Shown: positions 34,342 through 42,263 of the stretch, in pieces
How the letters are laid out: every line of letters begins with the position of its first letter
How positions within the stretch are numbered: the stretch's first letter is position 1
Program-made: the position numbers and the translations under genes
Notes under the pieces: generated by a model
Seen by the model: the letters and a program-made list of their open reading frames with translations, nothing else
The model's database searches: none
What the model was told of the DNA's origin: nothing
NCBI GenBank assembly: GCA_020249505.1
Contig: JADCFN010000005.1
Span: 124,001 to 188,000, forward strand
Length of the DNA: 64,000 nt
Origin: Roseomonas sp.
GTDB lineage: Bacteria; Pseudomonadota; Alphaproteobacteria; Acetobacterales; Acetobacteraceae
Direction: 5' to 3'

Positions 34342-36237
34342 ATGTCCGAGGCTTCGCAATATGACGCGACCCATGCGCGCTGGCGGCGCGACCCGGAAGC
34401 CTATTGGGCGGAAGCCGCGCGGGGCATTGATTGGGACCGCGCGCCGCAGCGCATCTTTGATGGCTCGATGGGGGTTTATGGCCGCTGGTTTCCCGACGCG
34501 GCTTTGAATACCTGCCACAATGCCGTGGACCGCCATGTTGCGGCTGGGCGCGGGGAGCAGATAGCGATCATCTATGACAGCCCCATGACCGGGCGGGTGC
34601 AGCGCATCACCTATGCCGAATTGCAAAACCGCGTGGCGAAGCTGGCGGGGGCCTTGGCGGCGCGCGGCGTCACCAAGGGCGACCGCGTGGTGATCTATAT
34701 GCCCATGGTGCCGGAAGCGGCGATTGCCATGCTGGCCGCGGCGCGCCTCGGCGCCGTGCATTCGGTGGTGTTTGGCGGCTTCGCCGCCGCCGAATTGGCT
34801 TCCCGCATTGCCGATGCCAAGCCCAACGCCATCATCAGCGCGTCTTGCGGGTTGGAGCCGGGGCGCGTGGTGAAATACAAGCCGCTGATCGATGAAGCGA
34901 TTACGCTTTCGCCGCATAAGCCATCCTGCGTGCTGATCCTGCAAAGGCCAGAAGCGCCGTGTGAAATGATAGCGGGCCGAGATGAGGATTTGCTGGTGGC
35001 CGAAGCAGCCGCCGCGCCGCATGCTTGCGTATCCGTCGCCGCCACTGATCCGCTTTATATTCTGTACACCTCAGGCACCACGGGCCAGCCCAAGGGGATT
35101 TTGCGTGATAATGGCGGGCATGCGGTGGCGCTGCATCATTCCATGGAATTGGTCTATGGCATGAAGCCTGGTGATGTGTATTGGGCAGCTTCCGATGTCG
35201 GCTGGGTGGTGGGGCATTCCTATATCGTTTACGCGCCGCTGCTGGCCGGCTGCACCACGGTTTTGTTTGAAGGCAAGCCTGTCGGCACGCCTGATCCAGG
35301 CACCTTCTGGCGCGTTTGCGCGGATCATGGCGTGAAGCTGTTGTTCACCGCGCCCACCGCCATTCGCGCCATCAAGAAGGAAGATCCGGAAGGGGTTTTC
35401 CTGAAGAAATACGATCTATCCAAGCTGGAAGCACTTTATTTGGCCGGTGAGCGTTGTGACCCCGACACCATCACCTGGTCGCAACGTCTGTTGCAAAAAC
35501 CCGTGATAGATCATTGGTGGCAGACGGAAACCGGCTGGACCATCACCGGCAATTTCCGAGGCCTGGGTCTGTTCCCGACCCGCGCCGGTTCCGGCGGCAA
35601 ACCCGCACCTGGTTATGATGTGATGGTGCTGGATGAGGCCGGCCAGCCGGTCCCGCGCGGGCAGATCGGCAGCCTTGCCGTGAAACTGCCTTTGCCGCCC
35701 TCGGCACTGCCCACACTCTACAATGCCGATGAGCGCTTCAAGGAAGCCTACCTCTCGCATTTCGCCGGGTATTACAGCACCGCCGATGCGGGGATGATTG
35801 ACGAAGAAGGCTATGTTTCGGTGATGAGCCGGACGGATGACATCATCAATGTCGCCGGGCATAGGCTTTCGACAGGCGCCATGGAGGAAGTCCTGGCCGC
35901 GCATCCGGATGTCGCGGAATGCGCTGTGGTTGGTGTGCGCGATACGTTGAAGGGGCAAGTGCCGCTCGGGCTGGTGGTGGTGAAATCCGGCGTGAACAAG
36001 CCCGAAGAAACACTGGCGCGCGAATTGATCGGGCTGGTGCGGGAGAAGATTGGGCCTGTTGCCGCCTTCAAGGATGCGAAGGTGGTGGCCCGCCTGCCGA
36101 AAACCCGCAGCGGCAAGATCCTACGCGCCACCCTGCGCAAAATCGCGGATGCAGAGCCCTATACCGTGCCACCCACCATTGATGATCCGGCGATTTTGGA
36201 TGAGATCGCTATCGTGCTGAAAGGGGCGATGAGGTGA
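34342..36237 (+). CDS. prpE: Propionate--CoA ligase (acyl-CoA synthetase)
   Basis: A 631-residue adenylate-forming enzyme, the length of PrpE. The AMP-binding signature YTSGTTGQPKG is followed by SDVGWVVGHSYIVYAPL, WWQTETGWTITGN and the C-terminal RTDDIINVAGHRLSTGAMEE hinge; the catalytic Lys is in PKTRSGKILR. These fit propionyl-CoA synthetase more than Acs. ATG 34342 (MSEASQYDATHARW) has a purine-rich AGGGGGAAA upstream; the frame is open from 34195 without conserved residues. It could activate substrate imported by the SSS or MFS carriers nearby. Confidence 0.92.
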   Translation: MSEASQYDATHARWRRDPEAYWAEAARGIDWDRAPQRIFDGSMGVYGRWFPDAALNTCHNAVDRHVAAGRGEQIAIIYDSPMTGRVQRITYAELQNRVAKLAGALAARGVTKGDRVVIYMPMVPEAAIAMLAAARLGAVHSVVFGGFAAAELASRIADAKPNAIISASCGLEPGRVVKYKPLIDEAITLSPHKPSCVLILQRPEAPCEMIAGRDEDLLVAEAAAAPHACVSVAATDPLYILYTSGTTGQPKGILRDNGGHAVALHHSMELVYGMKPGDVYWAASDVGWVVGHSYIVYAPLLAGCTTVLFEGKPVGTPDPGTFWRVCADHGVKLLFTAPTAIRAIKKEDPEGVFLKKYDLSKLEALYLAGERCDPDTITWSQRLLQKPVIDHWWQTETGWTITGNFRGLGLFPTRAGSGGKPAPGYDVMVLDEAGQPVPRGQIGSLAVKLPLPPSALPTLYNADERFKEAYLSHFAGYYSTADAGMIDEEGYVSVMSRTDDIINVAGHRLSTGAMEEVLAAHPDVAECAVVGVRDTLKGQVPLGLVVVKSGVNKPEETLARELIGLVREKIGPVAAFKDAKVVARLPKTRSGKILRATLRKIADAEPYTVPPTIDDPAILDEIAIVLKGAMR

Positions 36238-36281
36238 GCATTTTCAAGCCAAGTGGAATCACTTGGCGGCTCGGAAAATGC
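36238..36281. repeat. Dispersed palindromic intergenic repeat, copy 1
   Basis: A nested hairpin directly after the prpE stop. Outer arms GCATTTTC (36238-36245) and GAAAATGC (36274-36281) pair over 8 bp; inner arms GCCAAGTG (36248-36255) and CACTTGGC (36260-36267) pair over 8 bp with a GAAT loop. The same sequence, slightly degraded, recurs at 51640-51676. It sits between two convergent genes and may also end transcription. Confidence 0.8.
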
Positions 36282-36299
36282 GATCAAACAAAGCTTGCT

Positions 36300-36743
36300 T
36301 TAATCTTCGATCCCATCACGATTTTCGATGGTCATGAAAGTGGCGGTCAGGAAGGCAATCAACCTTTCCTGATCGGCGGTGACGGCAAAGATTTCCGTCT
36401 GCACCAGGCTGAGCGTGCGCCCGGCCTTCAGCACCTTGCCGCGCGCGATGATGTGGTCGCCCGCAGCCGGCGCCAGAAAATTGATTTTCATCTCTGTCGT
36501 CAGCACGCCGCGATTGGCCGGCATCAGACTGAGCGCGGCATAGCCCGCGGCACTATCGGCAATGGCGGTCAGCGCGCCGCCATGCACAAAACCATGCTGC
36601 TGCGAAAGCTCGGGCTTCGGCGCAAGGCTGATTTCCACCTGCCCCGGCGCAATGCGCGTGATGCTGGCGCCAAAAAGCTGCATCAGTCCTTGCTTCGCGA
36701 AACTCCCGCGCAGGCGCGCTTCCATGGCGGCGGGGTTGGTCAC
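36300..36743 (-). CDS. PaaI family hotdog-fold thioesterase
   Basis: A 147-residue hotdog thioesterase, hydrolysing acyl- or aryl-CoA thioesters. The core helix motif QQHGFVHGGALTAIADSAAG (residues about 49-68) carries the HGG and catalytic Asp region of the PaaI/YbgC-like group, then VLTTEMKINFLAPAAGD and LVQTEIFAV strands. The start is either GTG 36743 (ten bases after the yebC stop, used here) or ATG 36725. It is transcribed after yebC on the same strand and ends next to the palindromic repeat. Confidence 0.85.
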   Translation of the reverse strand: MTNPAAMEARLRGSFAKQGLMQLFGASITRIAPGQVEISLAPKPELSQQHGFVHGGALTAIADSAAGYAALSLMPANRGVLTTEMKINFLAPAAGDHIIARGKVLKAGRTLSLVQTEIFAVTADQERLIAFLTATFMTIENRDGIED

Positions 36744-36752
36744 GTGCCAGCC

Positions 36753-37475
36753 CTATTCGACCTCAAGATTCGCGTAGATATTCTGGATATCATCGTGATC
36801 ATCCAGAAGATCGAGCAGCTTCACCACATCCTTGGCGCGTTCCTCGTCCAGCTTGATGTCATTGGTGGACCACCATTCAAGCTTGGCCGCTTCCGCCGTG
36901 CCGAAGCGCGCTTCCAGCGCATCGCGCACCGTGGCGAAATCCTCAACACTGGTTGAGATTTCATGGCCGTCTTCGGTGCTTTCCACATCCTCGGCCCCCG
37001 CTTCAATCGCGGCTTCCAGCATGGCATCGGCTGAGGCAACATCAGGCTTGTAGCGCAGCACGCCCTTGCGTTCGAATTGGAAGGCGACCGAATTCGTCTC
37101 CCCAAGCGCACCGCCATTCTTGGCGAACATGGACCGCAAATCACCGCCGGTGCGGTTGCGATTATCTGTCAGCGCTTCGGCGATGATGGCAATGCCATGC
37201 GCGCCATAGCCTTCATAGCGCACTTCCTCATAATCCTCGCCCTGGCCAGCGGTGACGGCGCGCTTGATGGCGCGGTCAATCGTGTCGCGCGTCATATTCG
37301 CGGTCAGCGCGGCCTTGACGGCAGCGCGCAGCCTGGGGTTGGCCGCCGGATCGGGCAGGCCAATCTTGGCAGAGACGGTGATTTCGCGAATAAGCTTGCC
37401 AAAAGCCTGCGCCTTTTTCGCACCCTGGGCAGCCTTGCGGTGCATGACGTTTTTCGCGTGGGAATGACCGGCCAT
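36753..37475 (-). CDS. yebC: YebC/PmpR family protein
   Basis: A 240-residue member of the YebC/TACO1 family, known as transcriptional regulators or translation activators of proline-rich stretches. The start [17 protein letters not shown] is the diagnostic N-terminus (usually AGHSKW/FxNIxHRK), followed by [19 protein letters not shown], the [11 protein letters not shown] segment and [16 protein letters not shown] 37475 begins exactly at the conserved start; a longer frame from 37490 adds only MRVAA. Confidence 0.95.
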   Translation of the reverse strand: MAGHSHAKNVMHRKAAQGAKKAQAFGKLIREITVSAKIGLPDPAANPRLRAAVKAALTANMTRDTIDRAIKRAVTAGQGEDYEEVRYEGYGAHGIAIIAEALTDNRNRTGGDLRSMFAKNGGALGETNSVAFQFERKGVLRYKPDVASADAMLEAAIEAGAEDVESTEDGHEISTSVEDFATVRDALEARFGTAEAAKLEWWSTNDIKLDEERAKDVVKLLDLLDDHDDIQNIYANLEVE

Positions 37476-37549
37476 TGCCGCAACTCTCATTCAGGTAAGG
37501 GGGAACCTTGCGCAGCTTATATCCGTCCGGCAGGGGCGCGCCAAGCTGT

Positions 37550-38371
37550 TCAGACCAGAGGCATAACCGGCTCCAACCCGCCACCAATACGCAAGGGGGC
37601 GACACGGCGCGCAAGCCCCGTTGCGTCATCGGTTTCAACAAGTAATCCGCTGATCGTGGCTTCATTCTCAGCCGGGGCAAGGCGCTCCGCCGGCACCTTG
37701 CGCCAGAAGCGGATGGAAGCGCCGGCCTTTTGCATGCCGATCACGCTATCATAATCGCCGCACATGCCGGCATCGGTTTGAAACGCCGTGCCGCCAGGCA
37801 GGATGCGGTGATCGGCAGTCGGCACATGGGTATGGGTGCCAATCACAAGGCTCACACGGCCATCGAAACTATGGCCCAAGGCCTGTTTTTCCGATGAAGC
37901 TTCGGCATGGAAATCAATAATGACGGCCTGCACCGTGCCTTGCGGCCCCAGGCTATGCTGCGCCAATTCCGCCTGAATGGCGCGGAAGGGATCATCCAGC
38001 GGTTCCATGAATAGCCGCCCCATGGCCTGCAAGACCAAGGCGCGCCTGCCATCGGCCAGTACCGCCACCACCGCGCCCTTCCCCGGCGTGCCGGGCGGGT
38101 AATTCAGCGGGCGGATCAGGCGTGGCTCGCCTTCGATGTAGGGGATGATTTCCTTGCGATCCCATGCGTGATTGCCAAGCGTCAGCACATCAGCGCCCGC
38201 GATGAACAAGGCGCGCGCCATCTCCGGCGCCAGGCCAAACCCGTGGGAGGCATTCTCCGCATTCACCACCACAAGATCGAGCCGGAGTTTTTCACGCAAG
38301 CCCGGCAGGGTTACCGTGACGGCATCACGCCCGGCGCGGCCGACAATATCGCCAAGGAAAAGCAGCCTCAC
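37550..38371 (-). CDS. YmdB-like metallophosphoesterase (TIGR00282 family)
   Basis: A 273-residue dinuclear-metal phosphoesterase; the studied relative YmdB acts on 2',3'-cyclic nucleotides. Metal motifs: LLFLGDIVGRAGRDAV, VVNAENASHGFG, TLGNHAWDRKEI and VIGTHTHVPTADHRIL. The start is GTG 38371, whose GTGA overlaps the stop of the 5-FCL gene by one codon phase, giving MRLLFLGD; the upstream TTG 38386 would add residues without support. Translation is likely coupled to the preceding fau gene. Confidence 0.92.
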   Translation of the reverse strand: MRLLFLGDIVGRAGRDAVTVTLPGLREKLRLDLVVVNAENASHGFGLAPEMARALFIAGADVLTLGNHAWDRKEIIPYIEGEPRLIRPLNYPPGTPGKGAVVAVLADGRRALVLQAMGRLFMEPLDDPFRAIQAELAQHSLGPQGTVQAVIIDFHAEASSEKQALGHSFDGRVSLVIGTHTHVPTADHRILPGGTAFQTDAGMCGDYDSVIGMQKAGASIRFWRKVPAERLAPAENEATISGLLVETDDATGLARRVAPLRIGGGLEPVMPLV

Positions 38372-38961
38372 GCGGGGTCTCCACAAACGATCACGCCGGC
38401 TTCGGTGGCGATCAGGGGCAGGCGGAAATCCTGCGGGCCTGCCGGCACTTCAGCCATTTCCTGTCCCGCATAGGCGATGCCGATGGCTTTTGCACCCGGG
38501 AGCGCCGCCAGGGTGCGATCATAATACCCCCCGCCATAACCAAGCCGCCGCCCGGCACGGTCAAAGGCCAAAAGCGGCACGAGCAGGATATCGGGGCGCA
38601 ATTCATCGTCAGAAAAGGGTTCCGAGGTGCCCATGGGACCAGCACGCAAAGCCGCGCCGGGCGTCCAGGCGCGAAAGGAAAGCGGCTGGCCGCGCGGCGG
38701 GGTTACGGGCAAGGCCAGGGCATGCCCGCGAGAGGCCAGGGCCAACATCAGGGGGCGCGGGTCCATCTCCTCCCCCATCGGCCAATAGCCGGCGATGATG
38801 GCGCCCGGCGGCGGGGCATAATGGGCCAGCACGGCCTCAGCCAGCCGCGCTGGCGCTTCGGCGCTGGCAAGCCCGGCCCGCCTGGCGCGTGCCAGCTTGC
38901 GCGCCGCCGCCTTCGCTGCCTGCAAAACGATATCCGATGCGGCGGCTGGGGCCTCGGTCAC
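38368..38961 (-). CDS. fau: 5-formyltetrahydrofolate cyclo-ligase
   Basis: A 197-residue enzyme (YgfA/MTHFS) that turns 5-formyl-THF into 5,10-methenyl-THF with ATP. The C-terminal motif LGYGGGYYDRTLA and PDILLVPLLAFDRAG are characteristic, as is the N-terminal basic KAAARKLARARRAG. I choose GTG 38961, which has AGGAA seven bases upstream; an in-frame ATG at 39000 falls inside the predicted 6S RNA. The zapA / 6S RNA / 5-FCL order is conserved in proteobacteria. Confidence 0.9.
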   Translation of the reverse strand: MTEAPAAASDIVLQAAKAAARKLARARRAGLASAEAPARLAEAVLAHYAPPPGAIIAGYWPMGEEMDPRPLMLALASRGHALALPVTPPRGQPLSFRAWTPGAALRAGPMGTSEPFSDDELRPDILLVPLLAFDRAGRRLGYGGGYYDRTLAALPGAKAIGIAYAGQEMAEVPAGPQDFRLPLIATEAGVIVCGDPA

Positions 38962-38987
38962 GCGGGATTCCTGCTGGCGAAAAGGGT

Positions 38988-39142
38988 GCGGAGCCACCAT
39001 GGCCGCTGGCCTATCATCCTCCCAAGGCCTGCGTCAGCAGGTGGGCACCAGATACCCGAACCACGGTCCGGACAGAGCCAGCTCCCGGAGGATGTGCATT
39101 GGCCCCGGGGATGAATTGCCTGGCGCACCTGGCAGCCCCGCA
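38988..39142 (-). ncRNA. ssrS: 6S RNA (SsrS)
   Basis: A likely 6S RNA, about 155 nt, which mimics an open promoter and binds sigma-70 RNA polymerase. On the minus strand the ends GCGGGGCUGCCAGG and CCAUGGUGGCUCCGC pair along their length (with G-U pairs and one bulge), closing a rod-like hairpin. The interior has the UCCCCGGGGCC and GGUAUCUGGUGCCCACC segments that I associate with alphaproteobacterial 6S RNAs. It lies between zapA and the 5-FCL gene, the conserved place. Ends are estimated to within a few bases. Confidence 0.8.
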
Positions 39143-39150
39143 GCTTCTAG

Positions 39151-39486
39151 TTAGGCTTCCTCAAGCCGTGCGGCAATGGCCTCAAGCTTTTCCGCCAGCC
39201 GAACCAAGCCATCCGCCATGGCCGGATCGGGTGCAGGGGCTTCGGCGGCAACGGCGCCGCCGGCCTTCAGCGCATCATTTTCCGCCTTCAGGTCCATTGC
39301 CTCATCGGCCAATTGCAAGGCGGCCAGCAACAACATGCGGGTTTCGCCGAATTGGATACCCATGGCCTTGAGGGCGGAGATGCGTTGATCCACCTCGGCG
39401 GCCATATTGGTCAGGTGCTTTTCCTGGCCATCCTGGCAGGCTACCGGATGAGCATAACCGCCGACACGGACCGTGACCTGCGCCAT
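39151..39486 (-). CDS. zapA: Cell division protein ZapA
   Basis: A 111-residue FtsZ-ring stabiliser. The N-terminal strand MAQVTVRVGGYAHPVACQDG, then EKHLTNMAAEVDQRISALK and LLLAALQLADEAMDLKAEND, match the ZapA beta-hairpin and coiled-coil. A Pro/Ala-rich linker and a final LVRLAEKLEAIAARLEEA helix follow. It overlaps the stop of the small coiled-coil gene upstream by one base of its ATG, so the two are translationally coupled; 6S RNA follows. Confidence 0.95.
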   Translation of the reverse strand: MAQVTVRVGGYAHPVACQDGQEKHLTNMAAEVDQRISALKAMGIQFGETRMLLLAALQLADEAMDLKAENDALKAGGAVAAEAPAPDPAMADGLVRLAEKLEAIAARLEEA

Positions 39487-39692
39487 CAGCCCTGCTCCTC
39501 AAGGCTGCGCAGCTTGGCGATGGTGGAATCGAGCCGGTTGGCGAGGGCAGCGACAGCGGCCTTGGGTACCATATCGCCTTCGGTGGGCGGGGTGGCAGTG
39601 CGGCGGGCGTCCACGGCACGGCTGAGACGATCCAGCGCAGCTTCCAGCCGGACCATCGCCGCCCCCATTGTGTCAGCTTGCTGCTCGCTCAT
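39486..39692 (-). CDS. Small coiled-coil protein (DUF4164-like) upstream of zapA
   Basis: A 68-residue protein, predicted to be two helices (MVRLEAALDRLSRAVDA and AALANRLDSTIAKLRSLE) with heptad-like spacing. Its size, position and ATGA overlap with zapA match the DUF4164 family found before zapA in many alphaproteobacteria. It probably helps divisome assembly, but this is from context. The ATG at 39692 is used; an open frame extends far upstream on this strand only as a shadow of the gene opposite. Confidence 0.8.
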   Translation of the reverse strand: MSEQQADTMGAAMVRLEAALDRLSRAVDARRTATPPTEGDMVPKAAVAALANRLDSTIAKLRSLEEQG

Positions 39693-39774
39693 GCTTTTCC
39701 AAATGCCTTGGCGCCAAGGGTTCTTGCGGCTAAGGAACTGCTGAAATGCTTGGCATGCAAAGGCCTCTGGGTCA

Positions 39775-40224
39775 ATGGTAAAGGCGTTTCTGAAGCTGCC
39801 GGCGGTGGTGGTGCATGGGCGCGAACACGCCGCTTGGGCGTTGCGGGTTGCGGATGGGCAGCCGGTGCTGCTGGTCTCGGCGCCCGGGGCCGCGCTGAAC
39901 GTGGGGCCAGGCTGGTTCAAGGCAGTGCTGGACCAGGCGGCGGCGGCGCATCCCGGCGCGCCCTTCACCGCCGCGCTGGATTGCGCTGGCGCCCCAGGGG
40001 CCGCGCTGGCGGCGTTACGGGCTGGGTTCAAGCTGGTGATTTTCGATCTGGGGCACCCTTCTGCGGCCAGCGTGCTGGGCGCTGCCGCGGAAGCCGGGGC
40101 CGAGGTTCTGGGCACCAGACCGGAAGCGCTGGACCTTGGCGCGCTTGATCCGCGCCGGCGAGATGATGAAAGGCGCATTGCCGCGCTTTTCGCCACAGTA
40201 CCGCCACAGGATCAGCCGAGATAA
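39775..40224 (+). CDS. Hypothetical protein (149 aa)
   Basis: A 149-residue soluble, Ala-rich protein with no signal peptide or recognisable domain. It has alternating strands and helices (AVVVHGREHAAWALRVADGQPVLLV, then FTAALDCAGAPGAALAALRAGF and FKLVIFDLG), an alpha/beta arrangement that resembles a small Rossmann-like or STAS-like fold without catalytic motifs. It is divergent from the zapA pair and lies 72 bases before the aldolase gene. Function unknown. Confidence 0.65.
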   Translation: MVKAFLKLPAVVVHGREHAAWALRVADGQPVLLVSAPGAALNVGPGWFKAVLDQAAAAHPGAPFTAALDCAGAPGAALAALRAGFKLVIFDLGHPSAASVLGAAAEAGAEVLGTRPEALDLGALDPRRRDDERRIAALFATVPPQDQPR

Positions 40225-40296
40225 CCCTCCCGTGACAGGGAATGGCGGCTGCGCTATCGCCGCTCCCGCCCTTAGAGCAACGAAAAGGAACCCAAG

Positions 40297-41217
40297 ATGA
40301 AGCTGACGCGCCGCGTGAAGGAAATCCTCTCCTGGTATGAAAGCGACACACCCGGCACCAAGGCGAATCTCGCCCGCATCCTGATGGAAGGGAAGCTTGG
40401 TGGCACGGGGCGCATGGTGATTCTGCCGGTGGATCAGGGCTTTGAGCACGGGCCGGCGCGGTCCTTCGCACCGAATCCGGCGGCTTATGATCCGCATTAT
40501 CATTTCGAATTGGCGATTGACGCGGGCCTCAATGCCTATGCCGCGCCGCTTGGCATGATTGAAGCCGGCGCCGCCACCTTCGCGGGTTCCATCCCGACCA
40601 TCCTGAAGGTCAATTCATCCAATAGCCTTTCTACCACCAAGGATCAGGCCGTGACTGGCAGCGTGGCCGATGCGCTCCGCCTTGGTTGTTCGGCGATTGG
40701 CTTCACCATCTACCCGTCATCCGAGTATCAGTTTGAGATGATGGAAGAACTCCGCGAATTGGCGGAAGAAGCCAAGGCGGCGGGGCTTGCCGTGGTGGTT
40801 TGGTCCTATCCGCGCGGCCCGATGCTGGACAAGAATGGCGAAACTGCCTTCGACATTTGCGCCTATGCCGCACACATGGCCGCGCTGATGGGGGCGCATA
40901 TCATCAAGGTGAAGCCGCCCACGGATGTGCTGAGCCTGGATGCGGCAAAGAAGGTTTATATCGAGCGCAAGATTGATGGCAGCGATCTGGCCAAGCGCAT
41001 CAGCCATGTGGTGCAGGCCTGCTTCAATGGCCGTCGCCTGGTGGTGTTCTCGGGCGGTGAAGCGAAGGGCACGGATGCGTTGCTGGCTGAAGCGCGCGCC
41101 ATTCATGCTGGCGGCGGCAATGGCTCCATCGTTGGTCGCAACGCCTTCCAGCGCCCGAAGGATGAGGCGCTGAAGCTGCTCGGCCAGATGATCGAAGTCT
41201 ATAAGGGCAAGGCCTGA
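40297..41217 (+). CDS. Class I fructose-bisphosphate aldolase (FbaB-like)
   Basis: A 306-residue TIM-barrel aldolase of the DhnA/FbaB (archaeal-type class I) family, forming a Schiff base with a Lys. Visible family segments are MVILPVDQGFEHGPARSF, PTILKVNSSNSL, IGFTIYPSSEYQF, VVVWSYPRGP and AHIIKVKPPTDVL, the last carrying the likely catalytic Lys. It would cleave or form fructose 1,6-bisphosphate in glycolysis or gluconeogenesis. The RBS (aaaaggaaccc) is good. Two strong hairpins follow the stop. Confidence 0.93.
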   Translation: MKLTRRVKEILSWYESDTPGTKANLARILMEGKLGGTGRMVILPVDQGFEHGPARSFAPNPAAYDPHYHFELAIDAGLNAYAAPLGMIEAGAATFAGSIPTILKVNSSNSLSTTKDQAVTGSVADALRLGCSAIGFTIYPSSEYQFEMMEELRELAEEAKAAGLAVVVWSYPRGPMLDKNGETAFDICAYAAHMAALMGAHIIKVKPPTDVLSLDAAKKVYIERKIDGSDLAKRISHVVQACFNGRRLVVFSGGEAKGTDALLAEARAIHAGGGNGSIVGRNAFQRPKDEALKLLGQMIEVYKGKA

Positions 41218-41226
41218 GGCCGGCCC

Positions 41227-41272
41227 GCCGGGCGGTGCGTGCCGCCCGGCTTGACCCGCAACGCGATGCGGG
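41227..41272 (+). terminator. Tandem stem-loops after the aldolase gene
   Basis: A perfect 9-bp stem (GCCGGGCGG/CCGCCCGGC, 41227-41250) is followed within five bases by a second (CCCGCA/TGCGGG, 41255-41272). Neither has a clean U-tract, so termination is possible but not assured; mRNA stabilisation or transcript processing is an alternative. Confidence 0.5.
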
Positions 41273-41305
41273 CGGAAATGGCCGCGTGACAAGGCGGCTT
41301 TTTGA

Positions 41306-42256
41306 ATGACAGACGATTTTAGTGCGACGGGCTTGGATTTCACCCTGCCCGTGGCGACGCGCGGCTATCGCTGGTGGTATCTGGATGCGCTTTCCGATGA
41401 TGGGGCGCATGGCATTACCATCATCGCCTTTCTGGGCACGGTATTTTCCCCCTGGTATGCCTTTGCGCGGCGCGGTGGCGGTGGCGATCCGCTGAACCAT
41501 TGCTGCATGCATGTCGCCCTTTACGGCAAGCCGGCGCGCTGGGCGATGACGGATCGCCCGCGGGGCGCTTTGCAGCGTGGCGCGGATTTTTTGCAAATAG
41601 GCCCAAGTGCGATGCGCTGGGATGGCAGCAAGCTGGTGGTTGATCTTGCGGAAGTCACCGCCCCGGTGCCGGGCAAGTTGCGCGGGCGCGTCACACTTTA
41701 TCCCGAAGCGCTATCGCACCGGGCCTTTCGGTTGGATGGCGCGGGGCGGCATCATTGGCAGCCGATTGCGCCGCGTTCGCGCGTGGAAGTCGCTTTCGAC
41801 AATCCTGCGCTGCGTTGGTCCGGCTTTTCCTATTTCGACACGAATACAGGTATCGCACCGCTGGAGGAGGATTTCCTGTTCTGGGATTGGTGCCGCGCGC
41901 CAATGTCGGAAGCCACTGCCATTCTGTACAATGCATCGCGCCGCGATGGTTCAGCGCAATCCTTGGCGCTGCACGTGAACCGCGCGGGGGAAGTCGCCGA
42001 TATGCCCATCCCCGCGCCCGCCATGATGCCGCCCGGGCTTTGGCGTGTGGCGCGCCCGACACGGTCTGAGGATGGCAAGGCAGAGCTGGTGCGCGCGCTG
42101 GTGGATGCCCCCTTTTATACGCGATCCGAAATCCGCACGCGGCTTTTGGGGCAGAATGCCATTGCAGTGCATGAAAGCCTGGCGCTGAACCGTTTTGATA
42201 ATCTGGCGGTGCAGGCGCTGATGCTGCCCTTCAGGGTGCCGCGGGCGCGGGGCTGA
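41306..42256 (+). CDS. crtC: Carotenoid 1,2-hydratase (CrtC-like)
   Basis: A 316-residue member of the CrtC family, which adds water to the 1,2 double bond of acyclic carotenoids (for example lycopene, neurosporene) on the way to spirilloxanthin or spheroidene. Segments typical of the family are GYRWWYLDALSDDGAHGITI, VFSPWYAFAR, RWSGFSYFDTNTG and FLFWDWCRAP. No other carotenoid or photosynthesis gene is in this window, so the gene is isolated here. Its stop is eight bases from the convergent dnaE2 stop. Confidence 0.9.
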   Translation: MTDDFSATGLDFTLPVATRGYRWWYLDALSDDGAHGITIIAFLGTVFSPWYAFARRGGGGDPLNHCCMHVALYGKPARWAMTDRPRGALQRGADFLQIGPSAMRWDGSKLVVDLAEVTAPVPGKLRGRVTLYPEALSHRAFRLDGAGRHHWQPIAPRSRVEVAFDNPALRWSGFSYFDTNTGIAPLEEDFLFWDWCRAPMSEATAILYNASRRDGSAQSLALHVNRAGEVADMPIPAPAMMPPGLWRVARPTRSEDGKAELVRALVDAPFYTRSEIRTRLLGQNAIAVHESLALNRFDNLAVQALMLPFRVPRARG

Positions 42257-42263
42257 AGCGGTG

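Noticed and set aside
38962-39000. ATG at 39000 as start of the 5-FCL gene
   Set aside because: It lies in the predicted 6S RNA 3' strand and the residues it adds are not conserved; GTG 38961 has an RBS.
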